From positions 4,987,501 through 5,051,500 of the forward strand of contig NZ_CP030059.1 in assembly GCF_015291745.1 (NCBI RefSeq): a stretch of DNA of 64,000 nucleotides. The letters are read 5' to 3'. The DNA comes from Bradyrhizobium sp. CCBAU 53351. GTDB taxonomy: Bacteria; Pseudomonadota; Alphaproteobacteria; Rhizobiales; Xanthobacteraceae. Shown piece by piece: positions 11,056 to 19,513 of this stretch. Position numbers and translations under genes: made by a program. Each line of letters opens with the position of its first letter. Position 1 is the first letter of the stretch. A model generated the notes under the pieces. That model was given only the letters and a program-made list of their open reading frames with translations. It had not been told where the DNA came from and ran no database searches.

Positions 11056-12030
11056 TTAAGCAAGGCGCCGGCGCGCAATACCCTTGCGCGCCGGCGATCG
11101 CTTTCCGGTGTCCCGCGTGGTCGGGACGTCCCGCCCGGCATAGTTGCGCCGGATGGTCTCGAGCAGGCGCTCGGCCGCAGCGCTCAGAAAACCACCGCGG
11201 CGCGTGACGAGAACGATGTCCTGATCCGCCGCAAGATCGTCCACCACGATCGTCGCGAGCGAGGCCGCACGCAGTTCCTCCGCCATGTGGCTCCGTGCCA
11301 GCAGCGCAACACCGAAGCCCGCCTCGACGAGCCGCTTCTGGGCGGTGAGGCTATCCACGGCCGTCCACTCCACTTCGCCGAGCCCTTGCGTGAGAAACAG
11401 CGCAAACACGTGAGCCGCGGCGATCTCGCGGCGCCCGCGCGTCGCCGGGAATGCGATCCAGCGCTCGCCGCTGAGCTCCGCGAGGCGCTTCACGCGCTTT
11501 CCAGCCAGAGGATGGTCGGGCGCACAGACCACCTGCAACGCCTCGCTCAGCACCAGCTCGCAGGTGAGGTCGCCGGAGCGGTCGGTGTTGTAACGCAGGC
11601 CGATCGTCGCCTCGCCGCGCCGGACGAGATCGCTGACCTCCGCGCTGGTCGCGGTCTGCAAGGCCAGCGTGACGGCCGGATTCTCCTTTGCGAACCGCTT
11701 CATGATGGTCGACAGGCGACTATCGGCCAGCGTTCCGGTCACCGCGAGCGACACCGGCCCTGCATTCTGCTTGGTCAATGCGCGGATCGCCTGTTCGGCG
11801 TCCTCTGCCGCGGCAACCGCGCGCTCGGCATAGGGAATCAGCACGCGTCCGGCATCGCTGAGCCGGGTGCGGCCTGCCACTCGTTCGAACAGGGGCACGC
11901 CGAGCTCATGCTCCAGCAGCGCGATGCGGCGCGAGATCGCCGGCTGCGAGCGGTGCAGGAATTTCGCGGCATTCGAAATCCCTCCCTTGCGATGAACGGT
12001 CAGGAAGGTGTTGAGGGCGTCACTGTCCAT
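11056..12030 (-). CDS. LysR family transcriptional regulator
   Basis: A 324-residue LysR protein: winged HTH at residues 1-60 (ALNTFLTVHRKGGISNAAKF, LHRSQPAISRRIALLEHELG) followed by a two-lobed effector domain with GVALLARSHMAEEL near the end. The start MDSDALNTFL at 12030 is the family-typical one. It is divergent from a PEP-mutase-family gene 104 bases away, and LysR proteins often regulate such a neighbour. The C-terminal tail is unusually rich in Arg and Lys (TGKRSPARKGIARRRLA). The effector is unknown. Confidence 0.88.
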   Translation of the reverse strand: MDSDALNTFLTVHRKGGISNAAKFLHRSQPAISRRIALLEHELGVPLFERVAGRTRLSDAGRVLIPYAERAVAAAEDAEQAIRALTKQNAGPVSLAVTGTLADSRLSTIMKRFAKENPAVTLALQTATSAEVSDLVRRGEATIGLRYNTDRSGDLTCELVLSEALQVVCAPDHPLAGKRVKRLAELSGERWIAFPATRGRREIAAAHVFALFLTQGLGEVEWTAVDSLTAQKRLVEAGFGVALLARSHMAEELRAASLATIVVDDLAADQDIVLVTRRGGFLSAAAERLLETIRRNYAGRDVPTTRDTGKRSPARKGIARRRLA

Positions 12031-12070
12031 TACGACCTCATGCAAAAAACTGATGTCTTCCGTAAGAATA

Positions 12071-12080
12071 ACAAATTTGT
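12071..12080. promoter_or_regulatory. Candidate LysR operator (palindrome in divergent promoter)
   Basis: A perfect 10-bp palindrome, ACAAATTTGT, in the AT-rich gap between the LysR gene and the PEP-mutase-family gene. It also fits a loose T-N11-A LysR box. Position and symmetry support an operator, but it is short and untested. Confidence 0.35.
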
Positions 12081-12134
12081 CGGATGGCGAAAATGCTCCT
12101 AAGCCTGCCTCGACCGACAACACGGAGACGAGCC

Positions 12135-12962
12135 ATGATGAGCCAGCTGGACAAGGCGACAGCGTTCCGCGCCCTGCACGCGCGCCGAGGCGCCTTCATC
12201 ATTCCCAATCCATGGGACGCCGGCACCGCCAAGTTGCTCGCGGCGATGGGCTTCGAGGCCCTGGCGACGACGAGCCTCGGGGTCGCCAACATGCTTGGCA
12301 GGAGCGGCGTCAGCCTCGATGTCATCCTCGCCAACGCGCGCGCGATCGTCGAGGCGACCGACCTGCCCGTCAGTGTCGACCTCGAGAATTGCGGTGCGGA
12401 CGAGCCGAAGCGTGCCGCCCAGGCGATACAGCGCGCCGCCGAGGCCGGCGCCGTCGGCGGATCGATCGAGGATTTCAGCGGCGACCGCGATCGCCCCATT
12501 TACGACTTTTCCCACGCGGTCGAGCGCGTCCAGGCCGCCGTCGAAACGGCGCGTGCGCTGCCGTTTCCGTTCACGCTGACCGCGCGGGCCGAGAACTTCC
12601 TGCACGGCCGCAAGGACATCGACGACACGGTTCGCCGCCTGCAGGCCTTCGAGGCCGCGGGCGCCGATGTCCTCTATGCGCCCGGCCTGTACGACCTCGG
12701 CACGATCCGGACCGTCGTCTCCTCGCTCGGTAAGCCGTTCAACCACGTCATGGGCTTTGCCGACCCGACGCTGACGGCCGAGCAATTGTCGGACGCCGGC
12801 GTCAAGCGCATCAGCGTCGGCGGGGCGTTGTCGCGCTACGCGCTTGCCGCGTTCCTGACCTGCGCGCGCGAGATGAAGGACAAGGGATCCTTCACCTATA
12901 TTCGCGAGATGGCAGAGGTCGGCGCGTTGCGCGCCGCCTTCGCCGCGGTCACTCCTCCTTGA
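12135..12962 (+). CDS. Isocitrate lyase / PEP mutase family protein
   Basis: A 275-residue TIM-barrel enzyme of the isocitrate lyase/PEP phosphonomutase superfamily: FIIPNPWDAGTAKLLAAMGF near the start, then PVSVDLENCGAD, VGGSIEDFSGDRD, TARAENFLHGRKDIDDTVRR and AFEAAGADVLYAPGL. Members cleave C-C bonds of 2-hydroxy acids (oxaloacetate, methylisocitrate, dimethylmalate) or make C-P bonds; the KKCGH motif of true isocitrate lyases is not visible. The 3' end overlaps the cynS stop region by 14 bases on the opposite strand. The adjacent LysR gene is its likely regulator. Confidence 0.83.
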   Translation: MMSQLDKATAFRALHARRGAFIIPNPWDAGTAKLLAAMGFEALATTSLGVANMLGRSGVSLDVILANARAIVEATDLPVSVDLENCGADEPKRAAQAIQRAAEAGAVGGSIEDFSGDRDRPIYDFSHAVERVQAAVETARALPFPFTLTARAENFLHGRKDIDDTVRRLQAFEAAGADVLYAPGLYDLGTIRTVVSSLGKPFNHVMGFADPTLTAEQLSDAGVKRISVGGALSRYALAAFLTCAREMKDKGSFTYIREMAEVGALRAAFAAVTPP

Positions 12963-13431
12963 AGCCGTATTCCGGCACGTTGCCGCTGGCGCCGTAATAT
13001 TTGTACGGCAGGAATTTGCCGCTCATGGTGATCTTGACGCGGTCGCCCTTCGGGTTGGGCTGTCGTTCCATCACCATGTCGAAATCGATCGCCGACATGA
13101 TGCCGTCGCCGTACTCCTCCTCGATCAAGGCCTTCCAGGCCGGCCCGTTCACCATCACGAGTTCGTAGAAGCGATAGATCAGGGGATCGGTCGGGGGCAT
13201 CGGCATGCCGCGCATTGGCGTCTCGTTCAGCATGGCGACTTCAGCCTTCGACAGGCCGAACAGCTCGCCTGCATTGGCCGCCTGCGGCTTCGTCAGCTTC
13301 ATCTGGCCGAGGATGGCGCCCGTGATCAGCACCTCGGAATAGCCGCCGATCTTGTCGCAGATGTGCTTCCAGCTCCAGCCCTTCTCGCGCTTGATGTCGA
13401 GCAGCTTTTCGGTGAGGTCTTCGCGTTTCAT
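12949..13431 (-). CDS. cynS: Cyanase (cyanate hydratase)
   Basis: A 160-residue cyanase that converts cyanate plus bicarbonate to ammonia and CO2. The N-terminal HTH-like domain (residues 1-70) and the C-terminal catalytic domain are complete. The active-site residues are present as Arg87 and Glu90 (IYRFYE) and Ser113 (GIMSAIDF); the spacing of 3 and 23 matches the E. coli enzyme. It is the last gene of a minus-strand run carrying an ABC importer of the nitrate/cyanate class, which supports a cyanate-uptake operon. Confidence 0.97.
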   Translation of the reverse strand: MKREDLTEKLLDIKREKGWSWKHICDKIGGYSEVLITGAILGQMKLTKPQAANAGELFGLSKAEVAMLNETPMRGMPMPPTDPLIYRFYELVMVNGPAWKALIEEEYGDGIMSAIDFDMVMERQPNPKGDRVKITMSGKFLPYKYYGASGNVPEYGFKEE

Positions 13432-13445
13432 GTCAGGGTCTCCTC

Positions 13446-14369
13446 TCAGGCGGTGAGTCCGGGACTGGGCCCGGGTATCCAGGTCTGTCTTTGCTCCTCG
13501 ACGTTCGAGGCGATCGTCAGCCCGGGCTTGCCGATATGTACCGTCGGCACGTTGCGTGGATCGTGGCCCAGCGTTTCGGCGGCAAAGGTCTTGCTGCGCG
13601 TCACCAGGAAATCGATGATGTGGTTGCGCAGCGCATAATAGAGCGGATGGCGGTGAAGATCGATGCGGCCGCGATCCCGCGGCAGCGGATTTTCGACGAC
13701 CTCGGCCAGCACCGCACCCGGCCCGTTGGTCATCAGGAAGATCTTGTCGGCGAGATACATCGCCTCGTCGACGTCGTGGGTGATCATGAATGCGGTCTGC
13801 CCGGTCTCGAGGCAGATACGCCGGACCTCGTCCTGCAGCGTGCCCCGCGTCAGCGCGTCCAGCGCCGAGAAGGGCTCGTCCATCAGCATCATCTTCGGCG
13901 TGATCGACAAGGCACGCGCGATACCGACGCGCTGCTTCATGCCGCCCGATAGTTCCGATGGCCGCTTGTGTTCGGAGCCGGCGAGGCCGACGAGATCAAT
14001 GAAGTTCTGCGCGTGCGCCCTCACCTTGGCGCGGTCCCAGCTTCGCCATTTCGAGCTCACGGCGTAGCTGACGTTGCCGAGCACGGTGCGCCAGGGCAAC
14101 AGCGCATGGCTCTGGAAGATCACGGCACGATCGAGGCTGGTACCGGAGATCGCCTGTCCGTCGACGATGACCGCGCCCTCGCTCGGCGCGTCGAGGCCGG
14201 CGAGGATGTTGAGCACCGTGGTCTTGCCGCAGCCGGAATGGCCGATCACGCAGGCAAACTCGCCGCGCGCCATCGACAGCCAGAGATTCTCGAAGATGGT
14301 GGTCGTAGCGCCACCCGCGCCGGGATAGCGCTTGGCGATGCCCTCGATGGAGATGAATTTATCGGTCAT
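13446..14369 (-). CDS. ABC transporter ATP-binding protein, nitrate/cyanate class
   Basis: A 307-residue ABC ATPase. Walker A is GHSGCGKTT, the signature is LSGGMKQR, and Walker B is MMLMDEPFSALD, followed by the H-loop in MITHDVDEA. The C-terminal extension (PLYYALRNHIIDFL) is typical of NrtD/CynD proteins. The stop is 14 bases upstream of cynS, and its start is two bases from the permease stop. It would power import of cyanate or a related anion. Confidence 0.9.
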   Translation of the reverse strand: MTDKFISIEGIAKRYPGAGGATTTIFENLWLSMARGEFACVIGHSGCGKTTVLNILAGLDAPSEGAVIVDGQAISGTSLDRAVIFQSHALLPWRTVLGNVSYAVSSKWRSWDRAKVRAHAQNFIDLVGLAGSEHKRPSELSGGMKQRVGIARALSITPKMMLMDEPFSALDALTRGTLQDEVRRICLETGQTAFMITHDVDEAMYLADKIFLMTNGPGAVLAEVVENPLPRDRGRIDLHRHPLYYALRNHIIDFLVTRSKTFAAETLGHDPRNVPTVHIGKPGLTIASNVEEQRQTWIPGPSPGLTA

Positions 14370-14371
14370 GT

Positions 14372-15211
14372 CTACTCCGGAAACGTGACCATGCGCGTGA
14401 AGCGCGCCAGAATCTGGTCGAGCAGCATGCCGATGACTCCGATCAGCAGGATTGCGATGATGACGTTGGTGATCGACAGATTATTCCACTCGTTCCAGAC
14501 GTAATATCCGATGCCGGTGCCGCCGACGAGCATCTCGGCGGCGACGATGACGAGCCATGCGATGCCGACCGAGATGCGCATTCCGGTCAGGATCGTCGGC
14601 GCCGCGGCGGGGAGGATCACGGTGAAGGCGCGCCTGACGGTGCCGACTTCGAGCGTGCGCGCCACGTTGATCCATTCCTTGCGCACGCTGGCAACACCGA
14701 ACACGGTGTTGAGCAGCATCGGCCAGATCGAGCAGATGAAGATGACGAAGATCGCCGAGACCGAGGAATCCTTGATGGTGTAGAGCGCGAGCGGCATCCA
14801 GGCCAGCGGCGAGATCGGCTTGAGCACCTGAATGAAGGGATCGAGCGCCTTGCTGAGCAGCGGCGACATGCCGATCAGGAAGCCGAGCGGGATCGCGACC
14901 AGCACCGCAAGCAGATAGCCGGTGCCGACGCGTGCGATCGAATAAGCGAGCTGGATGCCGAGGCCCTTGTCGTTCGGGCCGTTATCGTAGAATGGCCGTT
15001 TCAAATGCTCCAACAGCTTGGCGCCGACATCGAGCGGTCCCGGCATCGTTGATTTGCCCTGCGTCGCGGTGAGGCCCATCAGCTTGGCGTATTCCGGGCT
15101 CATCGTCGTGGTTGCACCGGTCGAGCGCGTGGCCAGGTGCCAGATGCCGAGAAACGCAGCGAGCAGCACGATGGAGACGAGGCCCGCACGGAGGCGGAGG
15201 GAGGAATTCAT
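14372..15211 (-). CDS. ABC transporter permease, nitrate/cyanate class
   Basis: A 279-residue inner-membrane permease of the NrtB/SsuC type. It has an N-terminal helix, a periplasmic loop, and a five-helix core with GYLLAVLVAIPLGFLIGMSP and the EAA-like loop EWINVARTLEVGTVRRAFTV. The start MNSSLRLRAGLV is chosen because the upstream frame runs through an intergenic palindrome and is not conserved. The partner ATPase follows two bases downstream. Confidence 0.9.
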   Translation of the reverse strand: MNSSLRLRAGLVSIVLLAAFLGIWHLATRSTGATTTMSPEYAKLMGLTATQGKSTMPGPLDVGAKLLEHLKRPFYDNGPNDKGLGIQLAYSIARVGTGYLLAVLVAIPLGFLIGMSPLLSKALDPFIQVLKPISPLAWMPLALYTIKDSSVSAIFVIFICSIWPMLLNTVFGVASVRKEWINVARTLEVGTVRRAFTVILPAAAPTILTGMRISVGIAWLVIVAAEMLVGGTGIGYYVWNEWNNLSITNVIIAILLIGVIGMLLDQILARFTRMVTFPE

Positions 15212-15230
15212 CGCGCCGACCTCACCCCAT

Positions 15231-15345
15231 GTGTCCCGGACGCGATGCAGCACGCAATGCTGCTTCGCAGAGCCGGGGCCCAGCCGGGCCGGCTGGGTCC
15301 CGGTTCTGCGTCGCACCGCTTTGCGCTGCGCCGTGCCCGGGACAC
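15231..15345. repeat. Palindromic intergenic repeat inside the cyanate-type operon
   Basis: About 115 bases form an imperfect inverted repeat (TGTCCCGGACGCGATGCAGC on the left; GTGCCCGGGACAC on the right, with inner GGGCCCAGCCGGGCC). It lies between the substrate-binding protein gene and the permease gene of one operon. In this position it may reduce the downstream message relative to the binding protein, a common arrangement for ABC importers. Confidence 0.65.
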
Positions 15346-15359
15346 GAGAGCCCAGCCCA

Positions 15360-16739
15360 TCACGACGCCTTCCTGATCTTGAAGCTCGCCACATAATCCT
15401 CCGGCTTGGCCGGATCGAACGTCTTGCCCATCACCGCGAAAGACTTGTAGGCGCTCGCCGGCGGCGACAGGCCCATTTCGGTCATCAGCTTCTTGGTGTC
15501 GGTGGCGAGATACACCTGCTCGGCGACGGCCTTGTAATCGACGTCGCCCTTGATCTGGCCCCAGCGCTTCATCTGCGTCAGCATCCACACCGCGAAGGAC
15601 TGCCAGGGGAACGGATCGAAATCGACGCGCTTGGCGTCGGTCTTCACTCCGCCGAGCCCGTCGGCATAGGTGCCGGTCAGCACCTGCTCGAGCACCGTCA
15701 CCGGCGCGTTGATATAGTTGGCCGGCGCAATCGCTTCTGCGATCTGCTTGCGGTTCTCCGCTTTCGATGCAAAGGCGGTGGCATCGACGATGGCGCGCGT
15801 CAGCGCTGCAAAGCTGTTCGGTGCCGTCGTGATGAACTCGCGACTGGCGGCGAAGCTGCAGCAGGGATGGCCGTCCCAGATCTCCTTCGACAGGATGTGC
15901 ATGAAGCCGACGCCGTCATAGATCGCGCGCTGGCAGATGTTGTCGGGAGCGAGGAAGCCGTCGATGTTGTCGGCGCGCAGATTCGCGACCATTTCCGGCG
16001 GCGGCACCGAGCGCAGCTGCACGTCGGTGTCGGGGTCGAGACCGTGCTCGGCGAGATAATACCGCAAGAGATAATTGTGCATCGAATAGTCGAAGGGAAT
16101 TGCGAACTTCATCCCCTTCCAGTCCTTCGGATCGCGCTTGTCCTTGTGCTTCATGGCAAGCGTGATGCCCTGCCCGTTGATGTTCTCGATCGCAGGGACG
16201 GCAAATGGAACCGGGTTGGCACCCAGGCCGAGCGAGATCGCAATCGGCATCGGCGCCAGCATGTGCGCGGCGTCGTATTCCTTGTTGATGGTCTTGTCGC
16301 GAACCACGGCCCAGCCGGCGGTCTTGACCACCTCGACGTTCAGACCGTGCTTGGAATAGAATCCCATCGGGGCCGCCATGATGATGGGCGTGGCGCAGGT
16401 GATCGGGATGAAGCCGACCTTGAGGTCCTTTTTCTCCGGCGCGCCGGCTTGCGCAAACGCCTCGGTCGCGGTCTTGAGCGGGAAGAACTGCGACAGCGCG
16501 GCGAGCGCAGTGGAGGCCCCGACCGATTTCAGGAATGCGCGCCGCGCCCCATCCTGCGGAAACATGGCGCGCATCACGGCAGACGCAACCACGCCCTCGT
16601 AGCGCTTCTCCTCGCTCTCAACGGGCTCGCATCGCAGGGTCAACGCGGCCTCGTGCTCTCCCGCCGAAGCGTGCTGGCCGCACACACATCCGGACTGAAG
16701 ATTGCGGTCGGCATCGAACGGATCGTTAAACGTGGACAT
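15360..16739 (-). CDS. ABC transporter substrate-binding protein, NrtA/CmpA/CynA class
   Basis: A 459-residue binding protein. Residues 1-65 form a long N-tail with a CVC motif (Cys18 and Cys20). A twin-arginine-like signal follows (RRAFLKSVGAS, Arg66-Arg67) and then a type II binding domain beginning KKDLKVGFIPITCATPIIMA. FDYSMHNYLLRYYLAEHGLDPD and the NGQGITLAMKHKD region match the nitrate/cyanate group. Tat export of a folded, ligand-loaded receptor is usual for this class. The 65-residue N-tail is longer than a normal Tat signal. It precedes the permease. Confidence 0.88.
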   Translation of the reverse strand: MSTFNDPFDADRNLQSGCVCGQHASAGEHEAALTLRCEPVESEEKRYEGVVASAVMRAMFPQDGARRAFLKSVGASTALAALSQFFPLKTATEAFAQAGAPEKKDLKVGFIPITCATPIIMAAPMGFYSKHGLNVEVVKTAGWAVVRDKTINKEYDAAHMLAPMPIAISLGLGANPVPFAVPAIENINGQGITLAMKHKDKRDPKDWKGMKFAIPFDYSMHNYLLRYYLAEHGLDPDTDVQLRSVPPPEMVANLRADNIDGFLAPDNICQRAIYDGVGFMHILSKEIWDGHPCCSFAASREFITTAPNSFAALTRAIVDATAFASKAENRKQIAEAIAPANYINAPVTVLEQVLTGTYADGLGGVKTDAKRVDFDPFPWQSFAVWMLTQMKRWGQIKGDVDYKAVAEQVYLATDTKKLMTEMGLSPPASAYKSFAVMGKTFDPAKPEDYVASFKIRKAS

Positions 16740-16858
16740 GTTTCTGCGCCCCTTTGTCACACCGTGCGGCGGACGCCGTTGTCCGCCGCGTCGGCTCAAA
16801 ATTCCTTCGTGGCCCGGCTGCCCCCTTGCGCAGCCGGGCCACGGGAAACATGCAGGTT

Positions 16859-17737
16859 CTATGCCGCCTTGCCTGTTACCTGGGCAGCCACCGGCAGCCC
16901 CTGCTCAATCGGCAGCGACGGATCGCGCGACCATTCGTTCCAGGAGCCGAAATACATCCGCACGTCCTTCACGCCGGCGTTCTTCAGCGCCAGGAACGTG
17001 TTCGAGGCCCGCGCTCCCTTGAAGCAGTAGAGATAGACAGGTGTGGTCGGCGAGATGCCGACGGTGGCACATTCCGCCAAAATCTCGTCCTTGGACTTGA
17101 AGCGCGGGCCTTCCGCGGTCGGCTTCATCATGCGGTACCATTCCAGCCACACTGCGCCGGGGATACGGCCCTTGCGCGGGCAGAAATCCTTGCCGTAGGG
17201 CGAGGAGCTGTCGCCAATCCACTCGTCGACGTCGCGCACGTCTAGAATGGCAATGCCGGGCTTGCCGACCGCGGCGAGCATGGTCTTGGCGTCGATCAGG
17301 ATCTCGCCGGCCTCGGGTACGATCGCGAACGAGGCTTTCGCCGGCGCCGGGACATCCTTCGTCACCGGGAAGCCCGCCGCTGCCCACGCGTCGAAGCCGC
17401 CATGCAACACCTTGACCTTGGGATAGCCAAGCATGGTGAGGAGGTAGTAGCCGCGGCAGGACTGGCCGAAGCCGGAATTCATCGACTGCTCGTAGATCAC
17501 GGCCGTTTCCTTGCCGGAGAGGCCGGCCGCGCCGAAAGCATCGGCGAATTTGGTCTTCAGCTCGCTGATGCCCTCCGGCGTCGAGGTTGCAAGGAACGTG
17601 AAGATCTCGTGCACGTTCACGGCATTGGGCAGGTGCCCGGCAGCATAAGCGTCGGGATTGCGGGTGTCGATCACGACACAGGGTTCAAGCTTCAAGAGAT
17701 CGGCAAGTTCGCTGGCAGAAATCAGAACGTCCGTCAT
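16859..17737 (-). CDS. Tandem-rhodanese sulfurtransferase
   Basis: A 292-residue thiosulfate/3-mercaptopyruvate sulfurtransferase with two rhodanese domains. The N-terminal one (residues 1-125) has a degenerate loop. The C-terminal one carries the active-site Cys238 in YCFKGAR. GSWNEWSRDPSLPIE near the end is typical. It could move sulfur from thiosulfate to cyanide or another acceptor. It lies inside the run that ends with cyanase, 119 bases upstream of the binding-protein gene. The start at MTDVLISASE follows the family. Confidence 0.88.
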   Translation of the reverse strand: MTDVLISASELADLLKLEPCVVIDTRNPDAYAAGHLPNAVNVHEIFTFLATSTPEGISELKTKFADAFGAAGLSGKETAVIYEQSMNSGFGQSCRGYYLLTMLGYPKVKVLHGGFDAWAAAGFPVTKDVPAPAKASFAIVPEAGEILIDAKTMLAAVGKPGIAILDVRDVDEWIGDSSSPYGKDFCPRKGRIPGAVWLEWYRMMKPTAEGPRFKSKDEILAECATVGISPTTPVYLYCFKGARASNTFLALKNAGVKDVRMYFGSWNEWSRDPSLPIEQGLPVAAQVTGKAA

Positions 17738-17787
17738 TGGCGGCCTCTCCGTTGAGGTTGGGGGTCTTCTGGGTGGACTCGTGAAGC

Positions 17788-18900
17788 TCAGCAATCGGCG
17801 AGCATCTTGCGCAGCTGCTTGGTAGCCGGCGTGACGATCGCAATGAAATAGGCCTCGCGCAGGCGCCGCTGTGCGCGGTGGCTCTTGAGGTAGCCGCGCG
17901 CGCCACAATGCAGCATCGCCGCATGCGCCGCCGCGACGCTGGCCTCGCCGGCGCGAAGCCTGAGCGCGATCACCTTGCGCCAGTAGGTTTCCTCCTCGTT
18001 GTAGGGATCGCGCGCCAGCGCCATGGTCTCGGCCTCGAGCTCGGCGGCGAGATCGCGGAAATGCACCGGCTGCTGCGGCAGATAGCGGTTGATATGGCCG
18101 AGGGGATTGTCCACCTCATCCATGATGTTGATGCAGTCCTTGATGAGGCCGAGCGCCATGCCGGCCTGCAGCAGGATGAAGCCGGCGCGGATCTTCTTGA
18201 CGAAGGGGCCGGCGGGATCGGCGAGGATCAATTCGTCCGGCACGAAGACGTCGCGGAACTGCACGCCATAGGTGCCGGTGCCGTCCATCGCCATGAACGG
18301 CTTGCACGGCGTCAGCGTGATCGCGGGATCGGCGCAATCGGCGAGGAACATCACCGTTTCCTCCGCGTCCTCGCGCTCGAAAATCGTGCCGAAGTAATGA
18401 TCGGGACCGAGGTTGGAGACCCAGGGCAGCGCCCCCCGCACGACATAGCCACCCTCGACCCTGCGCCCCTTCAATTTCAGCTTCTCGATGCCGAAGAAGC
18501 TCTTCATCGGATTGGAGAGCCCGGTGCCGCCGAGCACCCGGCCGGTCGAGAAGGCATCGCCGAAGCGCTTGGCGAGCTTCAGGTTAGTCGAGTTGGCGGC
18601 GTACCAGACCAGGGTGTTCTGGCACCAGGCCATGAAGGCCGTGGCTCCGCAGACCTCTCCGATCGCCTCAATGGCCTGGATCGCGCAGCGCAGGTCGGCG
18701 GGACCCTCTTGCGGGACGTGACTTCCCCAGGCGCCGACCTCGCCGAATTTGCGCAGCACGTCGGCTGGATAGACCGAACCGTCGTCGATGCCGGCCGCGA
18801 GCGGCGCGAGTTGCTCCCGTGCGATCCGCGCCACTTCTCCTGCAATGGAAGGTGCGGGCTGATCCAGAACTTCGACCCGCGATAAAGCCAGTGAACCCAT
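17788..18900 (-). CDS. Acyl-CoA-dehydrogenase-like flavoprotein
   Basis: A 370-residue protein with the three-domain acyl-CoA dehydrogenase fold: N-terminal helices, a beta domain (VLGGTGLSNPMKSFFGIEKL, MAMDGTGTYGVQFRDVFVPD), and a C-terminal helical domain ending AYFIAIVTPATKQLRKML. The usual YEGT segment with the catalytic Glu of many acyl-CoA dehydrogenases is replaced by IVTPATKQ, so it may be a flavin monooxygenase of the DszC/SfnC type or an inactive member. The ATG at 18900 follows a GGGAGA ribosome site. Role in the cyanate-type run is unknown. Confidence 0.75.
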   Translation of the reverse strand: MGSLALSRVEVLDQPAPSIAGEVARIAREQLAPLAAGIDDGSVYPADVLRKFGEVGAWGSHVPQEGPADLRCAIQAIEAIGEVCGATAFMAWCQNTLVWYAANSTNLKLAKRFGDAFSTGRVLGGTGLSNPMKSFFGIEKLKLKGRRVEGGYVVRGALPWVSNLGPDHYFGTIFEREDAEETVMFLADCADPAITLTPCKPFMAMDGTGTYGVQFRDVFVPDELILADPAGPFVKKIRAGFILLQAGMALGLIKDCINIMDEVDNPLGHINRYLPQQPVHFRDLAAELEAETMALARDPYNEEETYWRKVIALRLRAGEASVAAAHAAMLHCGARGYLKSHRAQRRLREAYFIAIVTPATKQLRKMLADC

Positions 18901-18936
18901 GATCGTCTCCCGCACCTTGTCCTGGTTGCTATTCAG

Positions 18937-19479
18937 CTAGATGCCGACCTCGAGATTGACCGGACGGGTGAAGGTGTTGGCGACCGGCGACCATTTCTTG
19001 ACATGGGCGACCAGCGCGTCGATCTCGTCCTGCGCGATGCCCTCGCATTCCATGTCGACCTTGACGCGGACGTCGGTGAAGCCGACGGGCTTGTCGGAGG
19101 TGTCGCCGGTGCCCCACACCGCGGTGATGTTGAGGTCGCCTTCGAGCTCGAGCTCGAGCTTGTTGACGATCCAGCCGCGGTGCACCGCATTGGCGTGCAG
19201 GCCAACTGCAAGGCACGAGCCGAGCGCGGCGAGCGAGGCTTCCGACGGATTGGGGGCGGTGTCGTCGCCCAGGAGCCCCGGCGGCTCATCGACGATGTAG
19301 GGCGGCAGATTGCGGATATAGTTGGCGTGGCGGAACTTGCCTTCCGCGACCGTCTTGCACTTCAAGGTCTTGACGACCTTCGGATTAGCCTTGCCGCTCG
19401 CGATCAGTTGCTCGAGGCCATTCTTGTCGATGGGCGCAAGGCACCCCGTCAGCACTGTCTTTTGAACGACGGCAGTCAT
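18937..19479 (-). CDS. OsmC family protein lacking the second catalytic Cys
   Basis: A 180-residue OsmC-fold protein. The first conserved Cys is present (Cys89 in LGSCLAVGLHANA). The usual second Cys in the CPVxN motif is Ser164 (KKWSPVANTFTRPV), so normal thiol-peroxidase chemistry is unlikely; Cys145 is elsewhere. Start MTAVVQKTVL follows the family. It is the first gene of the seven-gene minus-strand run, 36 bases before the flavoprotein. Its use may be in a redox or sulfur-transfer step rather than peroxide removal. Confidence 0.85.
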   Translation of the reverse strand: MTAVVQKTVLTGCLAPIDKNGLEQLIASGKANPKVVKTLKCKTVAEGKFRHANYIRNLPPYIVDEPPGLLGDDTAPNPSEASLAALGSCLAVGLHANAVHRGWIVNKLELELEGDLNITAVWGTGDTSDKPVGFTDVRVKVDMECEGIAQDEIDALVAHVKKWSPVANTFTRPVNLEVGI

Positions 19480-19513
19480 CTTTTTCTCCCTGGCAGCCGT
19501 GAAAAACGGCAGG

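Noticed and set aside
15018..17030. Plus-strand frame of 670 codons across the ABC binding-protein gene
   Set aside because: Runs antisense to the binding protein and through an intergenic palindrome, with shadow-like composition.
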